Shown: positions 53,111-62,952, numbered from the stretch's first letter. The stretch is 64,000 nt of DNA from Candidatus Poribacteria bacterium (GCA_022822085.1 JAJECK010000130.1:60385-124384); one strand, 5' to 3'. Program-made: numbers and translations. Notes: generated from the letters alone by a model not told the origin.

Positions 53111-53551
53111 TTAGTTGTGATAGTTTGGCAGATCGTAAATTTCTGAACGCAATCTATCGTATTGATCAAGTTGACTTTTTGTCGGTTGTACCTCAGCAAG
53201 TCCAGCAGCGACATCTAATGCTTCTCCATTATAGAAAATATCCTGCCGGGCATAAGGTAATGCAGCAATCTCTTGTTGTAATGCTTCTGCTTCTTCTGTC
53301 GATTGAAAAAAAATCTCTGTATGAAGATTAATTTATTAATTCGGTGATCTTTTATCCGTACGAGGCAGGTTTCGCTCCTCTGCTGGCGAGGCGGGGAATG
53401 CCTAAATGGCATTGGTCCCGTTGATTTCTTCCTAACCTCGCCAAATTGCCCGATTAAATTCTTAATCTTCATTCAGAGATTTACGAACCAATTTCCAGTA
53501 AGCATCAACATGACTTTGAGGTAATGGGATGTTAGGGTCTTTGACTGCCAT
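53111..53551 (-). pseudogene. Small gene split by an inserted palindromic element
   Basis: ATG 53551 (GAGG 8-11 bases upstream) encodes MAVKDPNIPLPQSHVDAYWK and nine more residues, then TAA at 53462. On the other side of an inverted-repeat insertion (53331-53472) a frame without a start codon continues to TAA at 53111: FFQSTEEAEALQQEIAALP, DIFYNGEALDVAAGLAEVQ, LRSEIYDLPNYHN. Both parts have normal coding character and read in the same direction, so I take them as the ends of one protein of about 100 residues. The family is not recognised. Confidence 0.55.
53331..53472. repeat. 142-bp inverted-repeat insertion in a small gene
   Basis: Left end ATGAAGATTAATTTATTAA and the right end CTTAATCTTCAT are inverted repeats (ATGAAGATTAA shared exactly). 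The core 53383-53441 is the 59-bp unit also found at 52010-52068. Its edges coincide with the break in the small gene at 53111-53551. Confidence 0.55.
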
Positions 53552-53677
53552 TAATTGTTCCTCACTAATGATTTATGTAAAAGAGGACCGTTGATCCATG
53601 GCACTATTTTCTCCTTAATCTTTCATTTCTGTTATATCCCATTAGTATACCACATAGTGTAACGCAAATTCAAACCC

Positions 53678-53861
53678 CATAGGCGTCAATTTAGCGGAGA
53701 TTTTCTTGTAGGAGCGAGCTTTGCTCGCGACCTTTCGTCCAGTGTCGCGAGCAAAGCTCGCTCCTACAGAATATAAAAGGTGTCAAACGTGCATTTGACG
53801 TTAATTCCTGGGGTTAAACGCATCCAAAATTCAGATAATATTCCTTAAATTGACGCTTATG
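53678..53861. repeat. 184-bp inverted-repeat element with 17-bp flanking direct repeats
   Basis: Ends CATAGGCGTCAATTTA and TAAATTGACGCTTATG are inverted repeats, as in 41752-41931. Inside lies a 25-bp near-perfect hairpin (GTAGGAGCGAGCTTTGCTCG and complement, 53708-53768). AACGCAAATTCAAACCC occurs immediately outside on both sides (53661-53677 and 53864-53880), like a long target duplication. Confidence 0.7.
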
Positions 53862-53893
53862 TGCAACGCAAATTCAAACCCTTAGACGAAACA

Positions 53894-54744
53894 GGGTGTG
53901 TAAAGTTTTTGTCACTAAATATTATGCTGCTTTTATGTACGGATACTACAGTATATCTCATAAATCATAATATTACATCTTCATTGTAGGGGCGAGGTTC
54001 CCTCGTCCCTATAAGAAAGGGTTCTTCCAAACGGGCGGGGAGACCCCGCCCCTACAAGTGATTTATGAGATATGCTCTAATATCTATCCCATGCCATTCT
54101 TCCATTCTTCCATCCTTCCATCCTTCCATCCTTCCCTATTGACAAAATATTTACACACCCGTTTGGGCAGTAGTGTGTGTGCAAACTGGAAAGTGGACAG
54201 GACAAATATCTGCAAGTCCTTATAAATTCAATATGTAATATACTTACAGTTATTTTTAATTTGACTTTGGCATAAAATTACTATATAATTATCATTATAA
54301 GTCAATATTTTATATATATATATGTGTTGTTATAATAATTGTCTAATCCAATCCCAAAATATGTTTACACTCCACGATGAGATCTCACAAGACACCTTTG
54401 TCCGGGCTGGGTTACCCAGCCCTACGTTCCCTGCCGCGTGTGCAAATAAGGACGGATTGGACTATAAAACAATTCAGTCGCGTTATACTATGAAGTTGGA
54501 CTTGATGAGGAAGCAATCTCAAACCTCTTATGAGAAAACGTTACACCTTCAACCAAAAAAAATGTGCAAAAATGGAAAATCACCTATAAACCCATACAGC
54601 AACAAGGTTTACAACCATTTTAATAAAGTTACCAAAAAACGAAAAAAGTTACACTTTGGTAACTTTTTAAGGAGAAACCATCAATGGATTTTCAACGTGT
54701 CCTCCGCGATTCAGACAGCTAAGTGACAAAAACTTTACACACCC
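53894..54744. repeat. 851-bp segment bounded by perfect 22-bp inverted repeats
   Basis: GGGTGTGTAAAGTTTTTGTC+AC at 53894-53915 is the exact reverse complement of 54723-54744. A similar third end is at 54140-54160. The form (GGGTGTGTAAA...) recalls termini of IS256/Mutator-type elements, but no transposase gene is inside. The segment holds MITE copy 2 (53947-54079), a TTCCATCC tandem run (about 54100-54135) and the 41-bp repeat at 54167-54207. Confidence 0.55.
53947..54079. repeat. 133-bp MITE, copy 2 (inverted relative to 52938-53071)
   Basis: TACAGTATATCTCATAAATC at the left and GATTTATGAGATATGCTCTA at the right; the whole sequence is the reverse complement of copy 1 with few differences. 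The two copies could recombine and invert the 1 kb between them. Confidence 0.75.
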
Positions 54745-54890
54745 GCAGTATCAAAACACGTTGACACTCACTGCAGAATGCGGTAAGATACTATCTGAAA
54801 ATATAACCAGAAATCTACAACGTAACCAAACCCGATAAACTACGTCCAGAGATCGCGCAGCAATAGAGTATAGACACAAAAAGATTAGTT
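54080..54890. other. Gene-poor region upstream of the defence locus
   Basis: Repeats as listed, an AT-rich tract (54230-54330) and a GGGCTGGGTTACCCAGCCC hairpin (about 54402-54421). A 134-codon open frame across 54322-54726 starts in AT-rich repeat DNA and has no protein-like character. A 12-codon frame at 54684-54722 (MDFQRVLRDSDS) has a strong AAGGAG and ends at the inverted-repeat edge; it may be the first codons of a gene cut off by the element. No other gene is seen. Confidence 0.4.
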
Positions 54891-55569
54891 ATGCCACAAG
54901 CAACACAAATGCCTTTACCGCTCGGAAACGGAAGCGAACAAACAGATAACGGCTTCTATGACGCACTCAATTACATCCGCCAAAACGCCAACACACAATT
55001 CGGAAAAGGCAGACTTTTCGAACGATTGATAAGAGCATATCTCCTGGAAGACCCCTTCTACAAAAAGCGATTTTCAGAGGTCTATCTCTGGTCAGAATGG
55101 GCAGAACTCCGACCGGAATTTGACGGTAAAGATTTAGGCATTGACCTCGTCGCAAAAGAAAGCGATGGCGGATATTGTGCCATCCAATGCAAGTTTTATG
55201 CAGAAGACAAACGGGTTTCAAAAGGCGATCTCGATTCATTTATCGCCGAATCTAATCGCGAACCTTACACCGCACGTATATTTGTGGATACCGGCAAAAG
55301 CTGGAGTGCAAACTTACTTAAAGCCATTGATGGACTGCAACCCCCATGTCAACGGATTAGCGCAGCAGACCTCGCAAGCCGACCCGTTCAGTGGCCCGAC
55401 CTCAGCCAACAAGAACCAGACCAACTAAACTATCAACTGGAGGCGTTCAGTCTACGTGAACATCAAAAAGCAGCATTTGACGATGTTATCAACGGTTTCC
55501 AAGAATCTGACCGCGGCAAATGATTATGGCATGCGGCACACGCAAGCCTTTTATACTACAACAAAAATA
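54891..55569 (+). pseudogene. Truncated restriction nuclease-helicase (PD-(D/E)XK N-terminal domain)
   Basis: The 210-residue frame (ending TGA 55521) starts with MPQATQMPLPLG and has a nuclease-like core DLGIDLVAKE and YCAIQCKFY (Asp, Gln-x-Lys), as in Mrr-like domains at the start of type ISP-type or 'predicted helicase' proteins. It ends in LREHQKAAFDDVINGFQESDRGK, the usual lead-in to helicase motif I. The next bases in another frame read IMACGTRKPF, a damaged Walker A (GTGKT changed to GTRKP) after a one-base loss; all remaining helicase domains are absent. A relic replaced by the system that follows 10 bases later. Confidence 0.75.
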
Positions 55570-55579
55570 GAGGTTCTAT

Positions 55580-58500
55580 ATGTCAGATAAAAAACCACTC
55601 CTTAACTCAGGTATCCGAGACAACTTCCTTGGAAAAACCGTTGGGGATTTTTTGAAAGACAAAATTGAAGACGGATCATCACTTTCCTTTGTTTCTGCGT
55701 ACTTTACAATTTACGCATATCACGCCCTAAAAGAATCACTTACAGACATTGAGGAACTCCGGTTTCTATACGGAGAGCCTCGCTTCATAAAAAATGTAAA
55801 TTCTGAAGATACGGATAAAAAAGCTTATAAAATTGAAGATGAAGGTTTAAAATTTGATGACCGATTAAAACAGAATTGGATTGCTAAAGAGTGTGCAGAC
55901 TGGATAAGAGAAAAGGTACAAATTCGGTCAATTAAACAGTCTAATTTGATGCACGGTAAGATGTATCATATCTCCAATAATGGTGTTGATGATGCAATAA
56001 TCGGCAGTTCCAATTTTACCGCAAGGGGACTCGGGCTCAGTTCTATAAGAAACAATATTGAGCTTAACTTGGAGGTAGATAGTAATCGAGATCGCAGCGA
56101 CGTTAAATTATGGTTTGATAAAATTTGGAATGACCAAAAACTTGTTGAAGACGTTAAAGAAGATGTTTTATTGTATATAGAGCAACTTTATCAGAACAAT
56201 GCCCCTGAGTTTATATATTATAAAACGCTGTTCCACATCTTTGAACGTTTTTTAGACGAACAGGAGAAAAGTGGGTTGCTCGCTGACGAAATAAAATTAA
56301 TTGATACAGAAATATGGAAAGCACTATATGAGTTCCAAAGAGATGGCGTGAAAGGGGCAATCAACAAAATACGCCAACACAACGGTTGTATAATTGCGGA
56401 TAGTGTCGGTTTGGGAAAGACCTATGAGGCATTGGCGGTGATAAAATACTTTGAACTACTGAACGATAGAGTGTTAGTGCTATGTCCGAAAAAACTACGT
56501 GAGAATTGGACAATTTATCGTGCAGAGAATAACAGCGAACTTAATCCCTTCCTTAAAGATCGCTTTGCTTACACTGTCCTGTCACATACCGACCTAAGCC
56601 GTGATAGTGGGATGTCGGGGGACATCAACCTTGAAACCATCAACTGGGCCAACTATGATTTAGTTGTGATTGATGAATCCCATAATTTCCGAAACAATAC
56701 GCAGGGCAGAAAAGACGAGGATGGAAATCTGATCCGCAAAAGCAGATACCAACGTTTAATGGAGGACATTATCCAAAGTGGAATCAAAACAAAGGTACTA
56801 CTACTTTCTGCAACGCCAGTAAACAATGATCTGAAAGACCTTCGCAACCAGATATATTTCTTTACGGAAGGACAAGATGACGCTTTTTCTGAAACGTTTG
56901 GGATTGCAAGTCTGAAAAATACACTTTCCGCCGCACAAAGGATATTTACACAATGGGCGAAAGCTGAAGGTGAACGTCACACGCGAGACTTATTAGAAAG
57001 TCTCAGTTCTGCATTTTTCAAGTTACTTGATGAACTCACCATTGCACGTTCTCGTAAGCATATTCAGGAATATTATCCTGATTCTTATGAAGAATTGGGA
57101 GGCTTTCCACATCGGAAAAAACCGATTCCTGAGTATACAGAAAAGATCGACTTGCACGGTAAATTCATGACTTATGACGAACTGAATGATGAAATCTCAA
57201 ACTACCAACTTTCCTTGTTCAATCCATCGAAATATGTCCTGCCCCAATACCTATCACAATATGATATGGGTGAAGTCGGAAACTTTACACAAAGTGATCG
57301 TGAACATTACCTAATTGGAATGATGAAAGTGAACTTTCTCAAGCGGTTGGAAAGCTCCGTACACTCCTTCGGCATTACAATGGAAAGGACAATTGAGAAA
57401 ATTAAGAACCTTGAAGAACGGATTAAACGGTTTCAAGAGTTTCGCGACGAGAATCCTGATGTGGATTTAGAAGAGGTGGAAATTGAGGCACTTGAAGACG
57501 AAGAGTTGCAAGAAGCGATGCAGGTAGGGAAAAAATTAGTTTTCAAGATGGCACACCTCGACGTTAAAAGATGGCTGAAAGACCTAAAACGCGACCGTGA
57601 GCAACTTGAATTGCCACACTTGTACGCAAAAGATGTTGACGTAAAACGCGATGGAAAACTCGCGAGACTCAAAGAACTCATCAGAGATAAGGTTAAAGTA
57701 CCAACAGAAGATAAGGAAGGACGACCCAATCGTAAAGTTCTCGTATTCACGCATTTCGCGGATACTGCCACTTATCTCTATAATGCTTTGGAAGATTGGG
57801 CAAAAAATGAACTCGGTATAAATATCGCACTCGTAACAGGTGGCACTGGTGGGAACAAAACCACGTTCGGCCGCACTGACTTTGTGCATATCTTAACGAA
57901 TTTTTCGCCACACTCTAAAAATCGAACACTCATTAAGTCTATGCCTCAAGACAAGGAAATTGACCTTTTGATCGGAACAGATTGTATATCGGAAGGGCAA
58001 AACCTACAGGACTGTGATTATCTTATCAATTATGATATACACTGGAATCCTGTTCGTATCATTCAACGATTTGGCAGGATTGACCGAATCAACAGCATCA
58101 ATAAAGCGGTTCAGCTTGTCAACTTCTGGCCTACACCTGATTTGAACCGATACATTAAACTAAAAAACCGCGTTGAGGCACGTATGGCGTTGGTGGATAT
58201 TTCGGCAACGCAAGGAGATAATCTGCTTCAGCCTTCGGAGATTGAAGACATGATTGAAGCAGACTTAAAATACCGAGATCAACAACTGCTAAGACTAAAG
58301 GATGAGGTATTAGACCTTGAGGAACTCAATGAAAGTGTCGCACTTAACGAATTTACACTTGACGATTTCCGTATTGATTTGATGAATTATATTGAGAGCA
58401 AGCGAGAAAATCTTCAAGACGCACCCTTCGGACTTTATGCCGTTGTCCCCCCAGATCCAGATTACCAGATGATTAAAAAAGGGGTGGTGTTCTGTCTACG

Positions 58501-58882
58501 ACAAAAAGGGGACTCTACAGGAAACGAGAAGATAAACCCATTACAACCCTATTTCCTTGTCTATATTCGAGATGATGGAGAGGTCCGATTTACTTTTGCA
58601 CAACCAAAACAGATACTTGAAATGTTCCGATTACTATGTGCTGGTGTCAAAAAACCGTATGAGGAACTGTGCAACCTATTTGACATGGAGACAGACAACG
58701 GTAAAAGTATGGACCACTATAACGATCTGCTCCTAAAAGCAGTCAGCTCGCTCAGCCTCACTTTTCAGAAAAAAGCCATTTCTGAACTTTTATCAGGACG
58801 TGGTGGGAAGTTAGTTGAACAAGAAAAACAGGTCAGCAGGACAACTGACTTTGAACTTATTACATGGTTGGTAATTCAATGA
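55580..58882 (+). CDS. PLD-nuclease/SNF2-type helicase of a restriction-like defence system
   Basis: 1100 residues. N-terminal phospholipase-D-type nuclease domain: HGKMYHISNNGVDDAIIGSSNFTARGL (about 124-152; one HxK and GSSN motif). Superfamily 2 helicase follows: Walker A SVGLGKT (about 273), DESH box (VVIDESHNF), LLLSATPVNN, long acidic helical insert (about 590-690), then motif V/VI GTDCISEGQNLQ and IQRFGRIDRIN. All ATPase motifs are intact. A C-terminal domain of unknown fold (about 900-1100) ends the protein. Its stop TGA overlaps the methyltransferase start (ATGA), so the two are coupled. Similar PLD-SNF2 proteins act with DNA methylases against phage; the exact named system is uncertain. 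Confidence 0.87.
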   Translation: MSDKKPLLNSGIRDNFLGKTVGDFLKDKIEDGSSLSFVSAYFTIYAYHALKESLTDIEELRFLYGEPRFIKNVNSEDTDKKAYKIEDEGLKFDDRLKQNWIAKECADWIREKVQIRSIKQSNLMHGKMYHISNNGVDDAIIGSSNFTARGLGLSSIRNNIELNLEVDSNRDRSDVKLWFDKIWNDQKLVEDVKEDVLLYIEQLYQNNAPEFIYYKTLFHIFERFLDEQEKSGLLADEIKLIDTEIWKALYEFQRDGVKGAINKIRQHNGCIIADSVGLGKTYEALAVIKYFELLNDRVLVLCPKKLRENWTIYRAENNSELNPFLKDRFAYTVLSHTDLSRDSGMSGDINLETINWANYDLVVIDESHNFRNNTQGRKDEDGNLIRKSRYQRLMEDIIQSGIKTKVLLLSATPVNNDLKDLRNQIYFFTEGQDDAFSETFGIASLKNTLSAAQRIFTQWAKAEGERHTRDLLESLSSAFFKLLDELTIARSRKHIQEYYPDSYEELGGFPHRKKPIPEYTEKIDLHGKFMTYDELNDEISNYQLSLFNPSKYVLPQYLSQYDMGEVGNFTQSDREHYLIGMMKVNFLKRLESSVHSFGITMERTIEKIKNLEERIKRFQEFRDENPDVDLEEVEIEALEDEELQEAMQVGKKLVFKMAHLDVKRWLKDLKRDREQLELPHLYAKDVDVKRDGKLARLKELIRDKVKVPTEDKEGRPNRKVLVFTHFADTATYLYNALEDWAKNELGINIALVTGGTGGNKTTFGRTDFVHILTNFSPHSKNRTLIKSMPQDKEIDLLIGTDCISEGQNLQDCDYLINYDIHWNPVRIIQRFGRIDRINSINKAVQLVNFWPTPDLNRYIKLKNRVEARMALVDISATQGDNLLQPSEIEDMIEADLKYRDQQLLRLKDEVLDLEELNESVALNEFTLDDFRIDLMNYIESKRENLQDAPFGLYAVVPPDPDYQMIKKGVVFCLRQKGDSTGNEKINPLQPYFLVYIRDDGEVRFTFAQPKQILEMFRLLCAGVKKPYEELCNLFDMETDNGKSMDHYNDLLLKAVSSLSLTFQKKAISELLSGRGGKLVEQEKQVSRTTDFELITWLVIQ

Positions 58883-61800
58883 ATGAACGAGAAATGTTAA
58901 AAAAAATCGATCAAGCACTGAAAGCTTTTAAACACGGTGCTTTAATAGAAAACGCGAGCAATCTATTAAACACACTCGGTTACGATAGTCCCGTCAAATT
59001 GGATCTTCACTCAAATCTACCGGAGGATTTTATTGAAAATTTCAAGGAGTATAGAGAACTCAACAGAAAACGGGCAATGGTAAATGAATGGAAATCAATT
59101 GATTTTCTATTTCAGCTTAGAGAAATAGATATCTTTGATAACGGGACTTCTGAAGAAGATGACTCGAGTAATAATAATATTGATAAGACTCAGATAGAAT
59201 CGTATCTGTTCTTTGCAGTGAAATTACATGGAGAAGTATATAACCGCACGCAGTTATCTACCATTACACGAGAAATAAATAAGATTCTTCCAATGCCCGC
59301 GATGATTATTTTCCAACACGGGCAAACCTTAACATTTGCTGTCATTAATCGTCGTCTGCACAAACGTGACGAAACAAAAGATGTTCTTGAGAAAGTTACA
59401 CTGATTAAAGATATTAATTTCAGAAAGGCACACCGTGCACACGGACAAATCCTGTTTGATCTCTCACGCGATGAATTGTTCAGAGTACATACCTTTAAAA
59501 ACTTTGTTGAACTGCATCAAGCATGGGCAAAGACACTGGATACAGAAGAACTCAACAAACAATTCTATCGGAAACTATTTACATGGTTTGAATGGGCAGT
59601 TGAGACGGCAAAATTCCCAACAGATGAGAACCGTGTCATAAAACCGGAGGAGCATGTCATTCGCCTCATCACACGCCTACTCTTTATCTGGTTTATCAAG
59701 GAAAAGGGATTAGTAGCAGATGCATTGTTTAACAAAGCACAAATCCGAGACCTACTGAAAGAGGATGATTTTGATAACGGTGACTCATACTATCGCGCTG
59801 TGTTGCAAAACCTCTTTTTCGCGACGCTAAACACCGAGATAGACAAACGGACGTTTAGCACGGGAGGGAACGCTAATCACCGTAATTTCTCGCGGTATCG
59901 CTACAAAAAGCAGATGCAAGACCCTGATAAACTGTTGTCCCTCTTTACACAAACCCCATTCATCAACGGTGGCTTGTTCGATTGCTTAGATAGTTTCAAA
60001 GCTACAAGTGAAGGCGGTTACAGAATTGACTGCTTTTCTGATAAGCAGTACAAGAAGTTATCCATCCCTAACCACCTCTTTTTTGACGAAAATAGAGGAC
60101 TCCTCCCCCTACTTGAACACTACAAATTCACCGTTGAGGAAAACACACCGTTAGATCAAGAGGTAGCTCTTGACCCCGAACTGCTTGGTAGAGTGTTTGA
60201 AAACCTACTCGCCGCTATCAACCCAGAAACGGGAGAAACGGCACGCAAGATGACTGGCTCCTACTACACGCCACGCGCTATCGTGGACTATATGGTGGAG
60301 GAGGCATTAGTCGCCGCATTATCTCAAAAATGCCAACCAACTGACAGCAATACGGAACTTTGGAATGAACGACTGCATTATCTGTTTGACTATGCAAGGG
60401 TATGTGATGATGCAAGCGAATGGTTTGATGACAAAGAAACTGACGCGATTGTGAAAACAATTTCTGAACTCAAGATATTGGACCCTGCAGTCGGTTCGGG
60501 GGCGTTTCCTATGGGTGTGCTGCATAAGTTGACACTTGCACTGCGGCGACTTGACCCTGAAAACAACCGATGGGAAGCACTGCAGAAGGACCTTGCAGGA
60601 AAACGCGCAGCTGATGCTTTCAATACCCAGAATCAACAGGAACGCGATGATGAACTCACGGAAATCAGTGACACTTTTGAACGTTACCGTGATTCAGACT
60701 TCGGACGCAAACTATACTTAATTCAGAACAGCATCTTCGGCGTGGATATCCAACCGATTGCGGGCCAAATTGCCAAACTCCGATTTTTTATCTCACTTGC
60801 GATTGAGCAGGAACCGGACACAGACGCGGATAACTTCGGCATCAAACCGTTACCGAATTTGGAAACGCGGTTTGTTGCTGCGGACACACTGATAGGCATA
60901 GATTTATCCGAAACAAAAGGATTGTTCCAAGATGACACTGTCCAGCAATTGCTAAAAGAAATTGACACGATTCGAGAAAGGTTTTTTCTTGCAAATAACC
61001 GTGGAACAAAACGTGACCTTGAAGAGCAAGAAGAAGATTGTCGCAAAAAATTGGAGAAAGAATTGGAGCGGCAGCGAACAGAATGGATAGAGAACCGACA
61101 AGCAGAAATCGAAGCCAAAATTGCACCACTTCCCAACCCAGAACAACGGGAACAGTTACGCGAAAAAGAACAGAAAACGTATGAAGCACGGAAAAAAGTG
61201 TTTGATGCTGACTTTGAAAATGCTTGCAAAATCTCACAATGGAAACCTTATGACCAGAACGCAAAAGCGGATTGGTTTGATCCCGAATGGATGTTTGGGG
61301 TTACGGGTGGATTTGATATAGTGATTGGGAATCCACCATATATCCAACTACAAAAAGACGGTGGCAGATTGGCAGATTTGTATCAACCATGCAAGTTTGA
61401 CACTTTCACGAGGACAGGTGACATTTACTGCCTGTTCTATGAAAAAGCACAAAAGTTGTTAAAAGGATCGGGACATCTCTGTTTTATAACGTCTAACAAA
61501 TGGATGCGCGCGGGTTATGGCAAAAAGTTGAGAGATTATTTCATATTATACACTCAACCTGTTCAATTGCTGGATATGGGACCAGATGTGTTTGAGGCCA
61601 CTGTGGACACGAACGTCCTACTATTCCAAAACGCTGTCTCTGATGCTCCTGTTACTTTCAGAGGTGTATCCATCGGAGCTGACTTTGACAGGCAGACAGA
61701 TAATATCTCACAGTATCTGACTGATAATGGCATCCGTATGGAGATGCCAGCAGAGAACGAACCGTGGGCGATTCTCTCATCTGCTGAGCTTAAGGTACGA

Positions 61801-62622
61801 CACAAAATAGAGGATATCGGAAAACCCCTCAAGGACTGGGATGTAAATATCTATAGAGGAATTACCATAGGCTGTAATGAAGCGTTTATCATAGATGAAA
61901 TTAAGCGCGAACAACTAATAGAACAAGACCCAAAGTCTGGCGAAATCATCAAACCCTTACTGCGTGGAAAAGACATTAAACGTTATTATGCCCGCCAATC
62001 AGGATTTTACATACTTGCAACAGACTACGATCTGGATATACCAAATCAGTATCCTGTTATCTATAATCATCTTAGAACTATAGGAGAACAAATTGAATCT
62101 GGAGAAATAAAAGCGAAAGGTAAAGGACTGTTTAATAGAGACGATCAAGGCGAAAATTGGTGGAATCTCAGGGCTTGTGCTTTCTACTCAGAATTTGATA
62201 AGAAAAAGATAGTCTGGCAGGAAATAGCAAAGAGAGGATCATTTCTTATTGATACAGACAAATTCTATTCACTTAATACAACACGCATTTTAACAGGTAA
62301 AAATCTCACATATTTACTCGGTGTATTAAATTCAAAGTTCTTTCTTTATGCATTTAAGAATTTCTATGCAGGTGGTCATTTGGGAGCAAAAGGTGTTAGA
62401 TTTTTGAGTGAATTTGTCAAAGGTGTTCCTATTCCGCCTATTACAGAAGAAAACCAACACATTGCCACACAGATAGAAACGCATGTTGACCAGATACTTG
62501 ATGCTAAACAAACTAACCCAGATACTGACACTACCTCCCTTGAAGATGAGATTGATAAGTTGGTCTACGCATTGTATGATTTAACGGAAGATGAGATTGC
62601 CATTGTGGAGGGTGGTGTGTGA
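58879..62622 (+). CDS. Eco57I/PglX-like adenine-specific DNA methyltransferase
   Basis: 1247 residues from ATG 58879, overlapping the helicase stop. An N-terminal region of about 420 residues has no clear nuclease motif. The methylase core has TGSYYTPRAIVDYMVEEAL (about 460), motif I ILDPAVGSGAFPMGVLHKL (about 534-552) and catalytic IVIGNPPYIQLQ (about 818-829). An insert with strong coiled-coil character (about 700-790, KKLEKELERQRTEW) lies between motif I and IV. The C-terminal third is a target-recognition domain (LLRGKDIKRYYA, LLGVLNSKFFLYAFKN, GVPIPPI). It resembles type IIG and BREX PglX methylases; as no nuclease motif is evident, cleavage is probably supplied by the PLD helicase. Confidence 0.87.
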   Translation: MNEREMLKKIDQALKAFKHGALIENASNLLNTLGYDSPVKLDLHSNLPEDFIENFKEYRELNRKRAMVNEWKSIDFLFQLREIDIFDNGTSEEDDSSNNNIDKTQIESYLFFAVKLHGEVYNRTQLSTITREINKILPMPAMIIFQHGQTLTFAVINRRLHKRDETKDVLEKVTLIKDINFRKAHRAHGQILFDLSRDELFRVHTFKNFVELHQAWAKTLDTEELNKQFYRKLFTWFEWAVETAKFPTDENRVIKPEEHVIRLITRLLFIWFIKEKGLVADALFNKAQIRDLLKEDDFDNGDSYYRAVLQNLFFATLNTEIDKRTFSTGGNANHRNFSRYRYKKQMQDPDKLLSLFTQTPFINGGLFDCLDSFKATSEGGYRIDCFSDKQYKKLSIPNHLFFDENRGLLPLLEHYKFTVEENTPLDQEVALDPELLGRVFENLLAAINPETGETARKMTGSYYTPRAIVDYMVEEALVAALSQKCQPTDSNTELWNERLHYLFDYARVCDDASEWFDDKETDAIVKTISELKILDPAVGSGAFPMGVLHKLTLALRRLDPENNRWEALQKDLAGKRAADAFNTQNQQERDDELTEISDTFERYRDSDFGRKLYLIQNSIFGVDIQPIAGQIAKLRFFISLAIEQEPDTDADNFGIKPLPNLETRFVAADTLIGIDLSETKGLFQDDTVQQLLKEIDTIRERFFLANNRGTKRDLEEQEEDCRKKLEKELERQRTEWIENRQAEIEAKIAPLPNPEQREQLREKEQKTYEARKKVFDADFENACKISQWKPYDQNAKADWFDPEWMFGVTGGFDIVIGNPPYIQLQKDGGRLADLYQPCKFDTFTRTGDIYCLFYEKAQKLLKGSGHLCFITSNKWMRAGYGKKLRDYFILYTQPVQLLDMGPDVFEATVDTNVLLFQNAVSDAPVTFRGVSIGADFDRQTDNISQYLTDNGIRMEMPAENEPWAILSSAELKVRHKIEDIGKPLKDWDVNIYRGITIGCNEAFIIDEIKREQLIEQDPKSGEIIKPLLRGKDIKRYYARQSGFYILATDYDLDIPNQYPVIYNHLRTIGEQIESGEIKAKGKGLFNRDDQGENWWNLRACAFYSEFDKKKIVWQEIAKRGSFLIDTDKFYSLNTTRILTGKNLTYLLGVLNSKFFLYAFKNFYAGGHLGAKGVRFLSEFVKGVPIPPITEENQHIATQIETHVDQILDAKQTNPDTDTTSLEDEIDKLVYALYDLTEDEIAIVEGGV

Positions 62623-62952
62623 TTTTGTCTGAACCAGGATTATCAGGATTAGACGTATTATCAGGATTAGAGGGTTTATGATTAGATTGCGACTCTTACC
62701 TCACCACCCGACCCATCCATCCTCACCAAAACCCCTTCCGAGTCTTCCGTGTCCTCCATTAAATCTGTTGAAAATTGTGTATAGTTGTGCTATACTTTTC
62801 CACGACTTGTGTATATGATGGATGCTATGAACCGCTATAGAAATATCATAACCATTGAACCTGGGAACTGACCTACAACAACTGTGAACATGTAATACCA
62901 TATTAACTTGATTATTCTTGCATATATTTTTTAGATATGTTATTGTGAACAG
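62623..62952. other. Gene-free region with short direct repeats
   Basis: TTATCAGGATTAGA occurs twice (about 62639 and 62659) directly after the methyltransferase stop. The remainder up to the IS630 left end at about 62893 shows nothing I can name; an antisense open frame of 127 codons here has no support. Confidence 0.4.

Noticed and set aside
54322..54726. 134-codon open frame upstream of the defence locus
   Set aside because: It begins in an AT tract, crosses repeat units including a hairpin and the inverted-repeat edge, and has no recognisable protein character.
60723..61229. Antisense open frame (168 codons) inside the methyltransferase gene
   Set aside because: Ser/Arg-rich shadow of the coiled-coil insert of the real gene.
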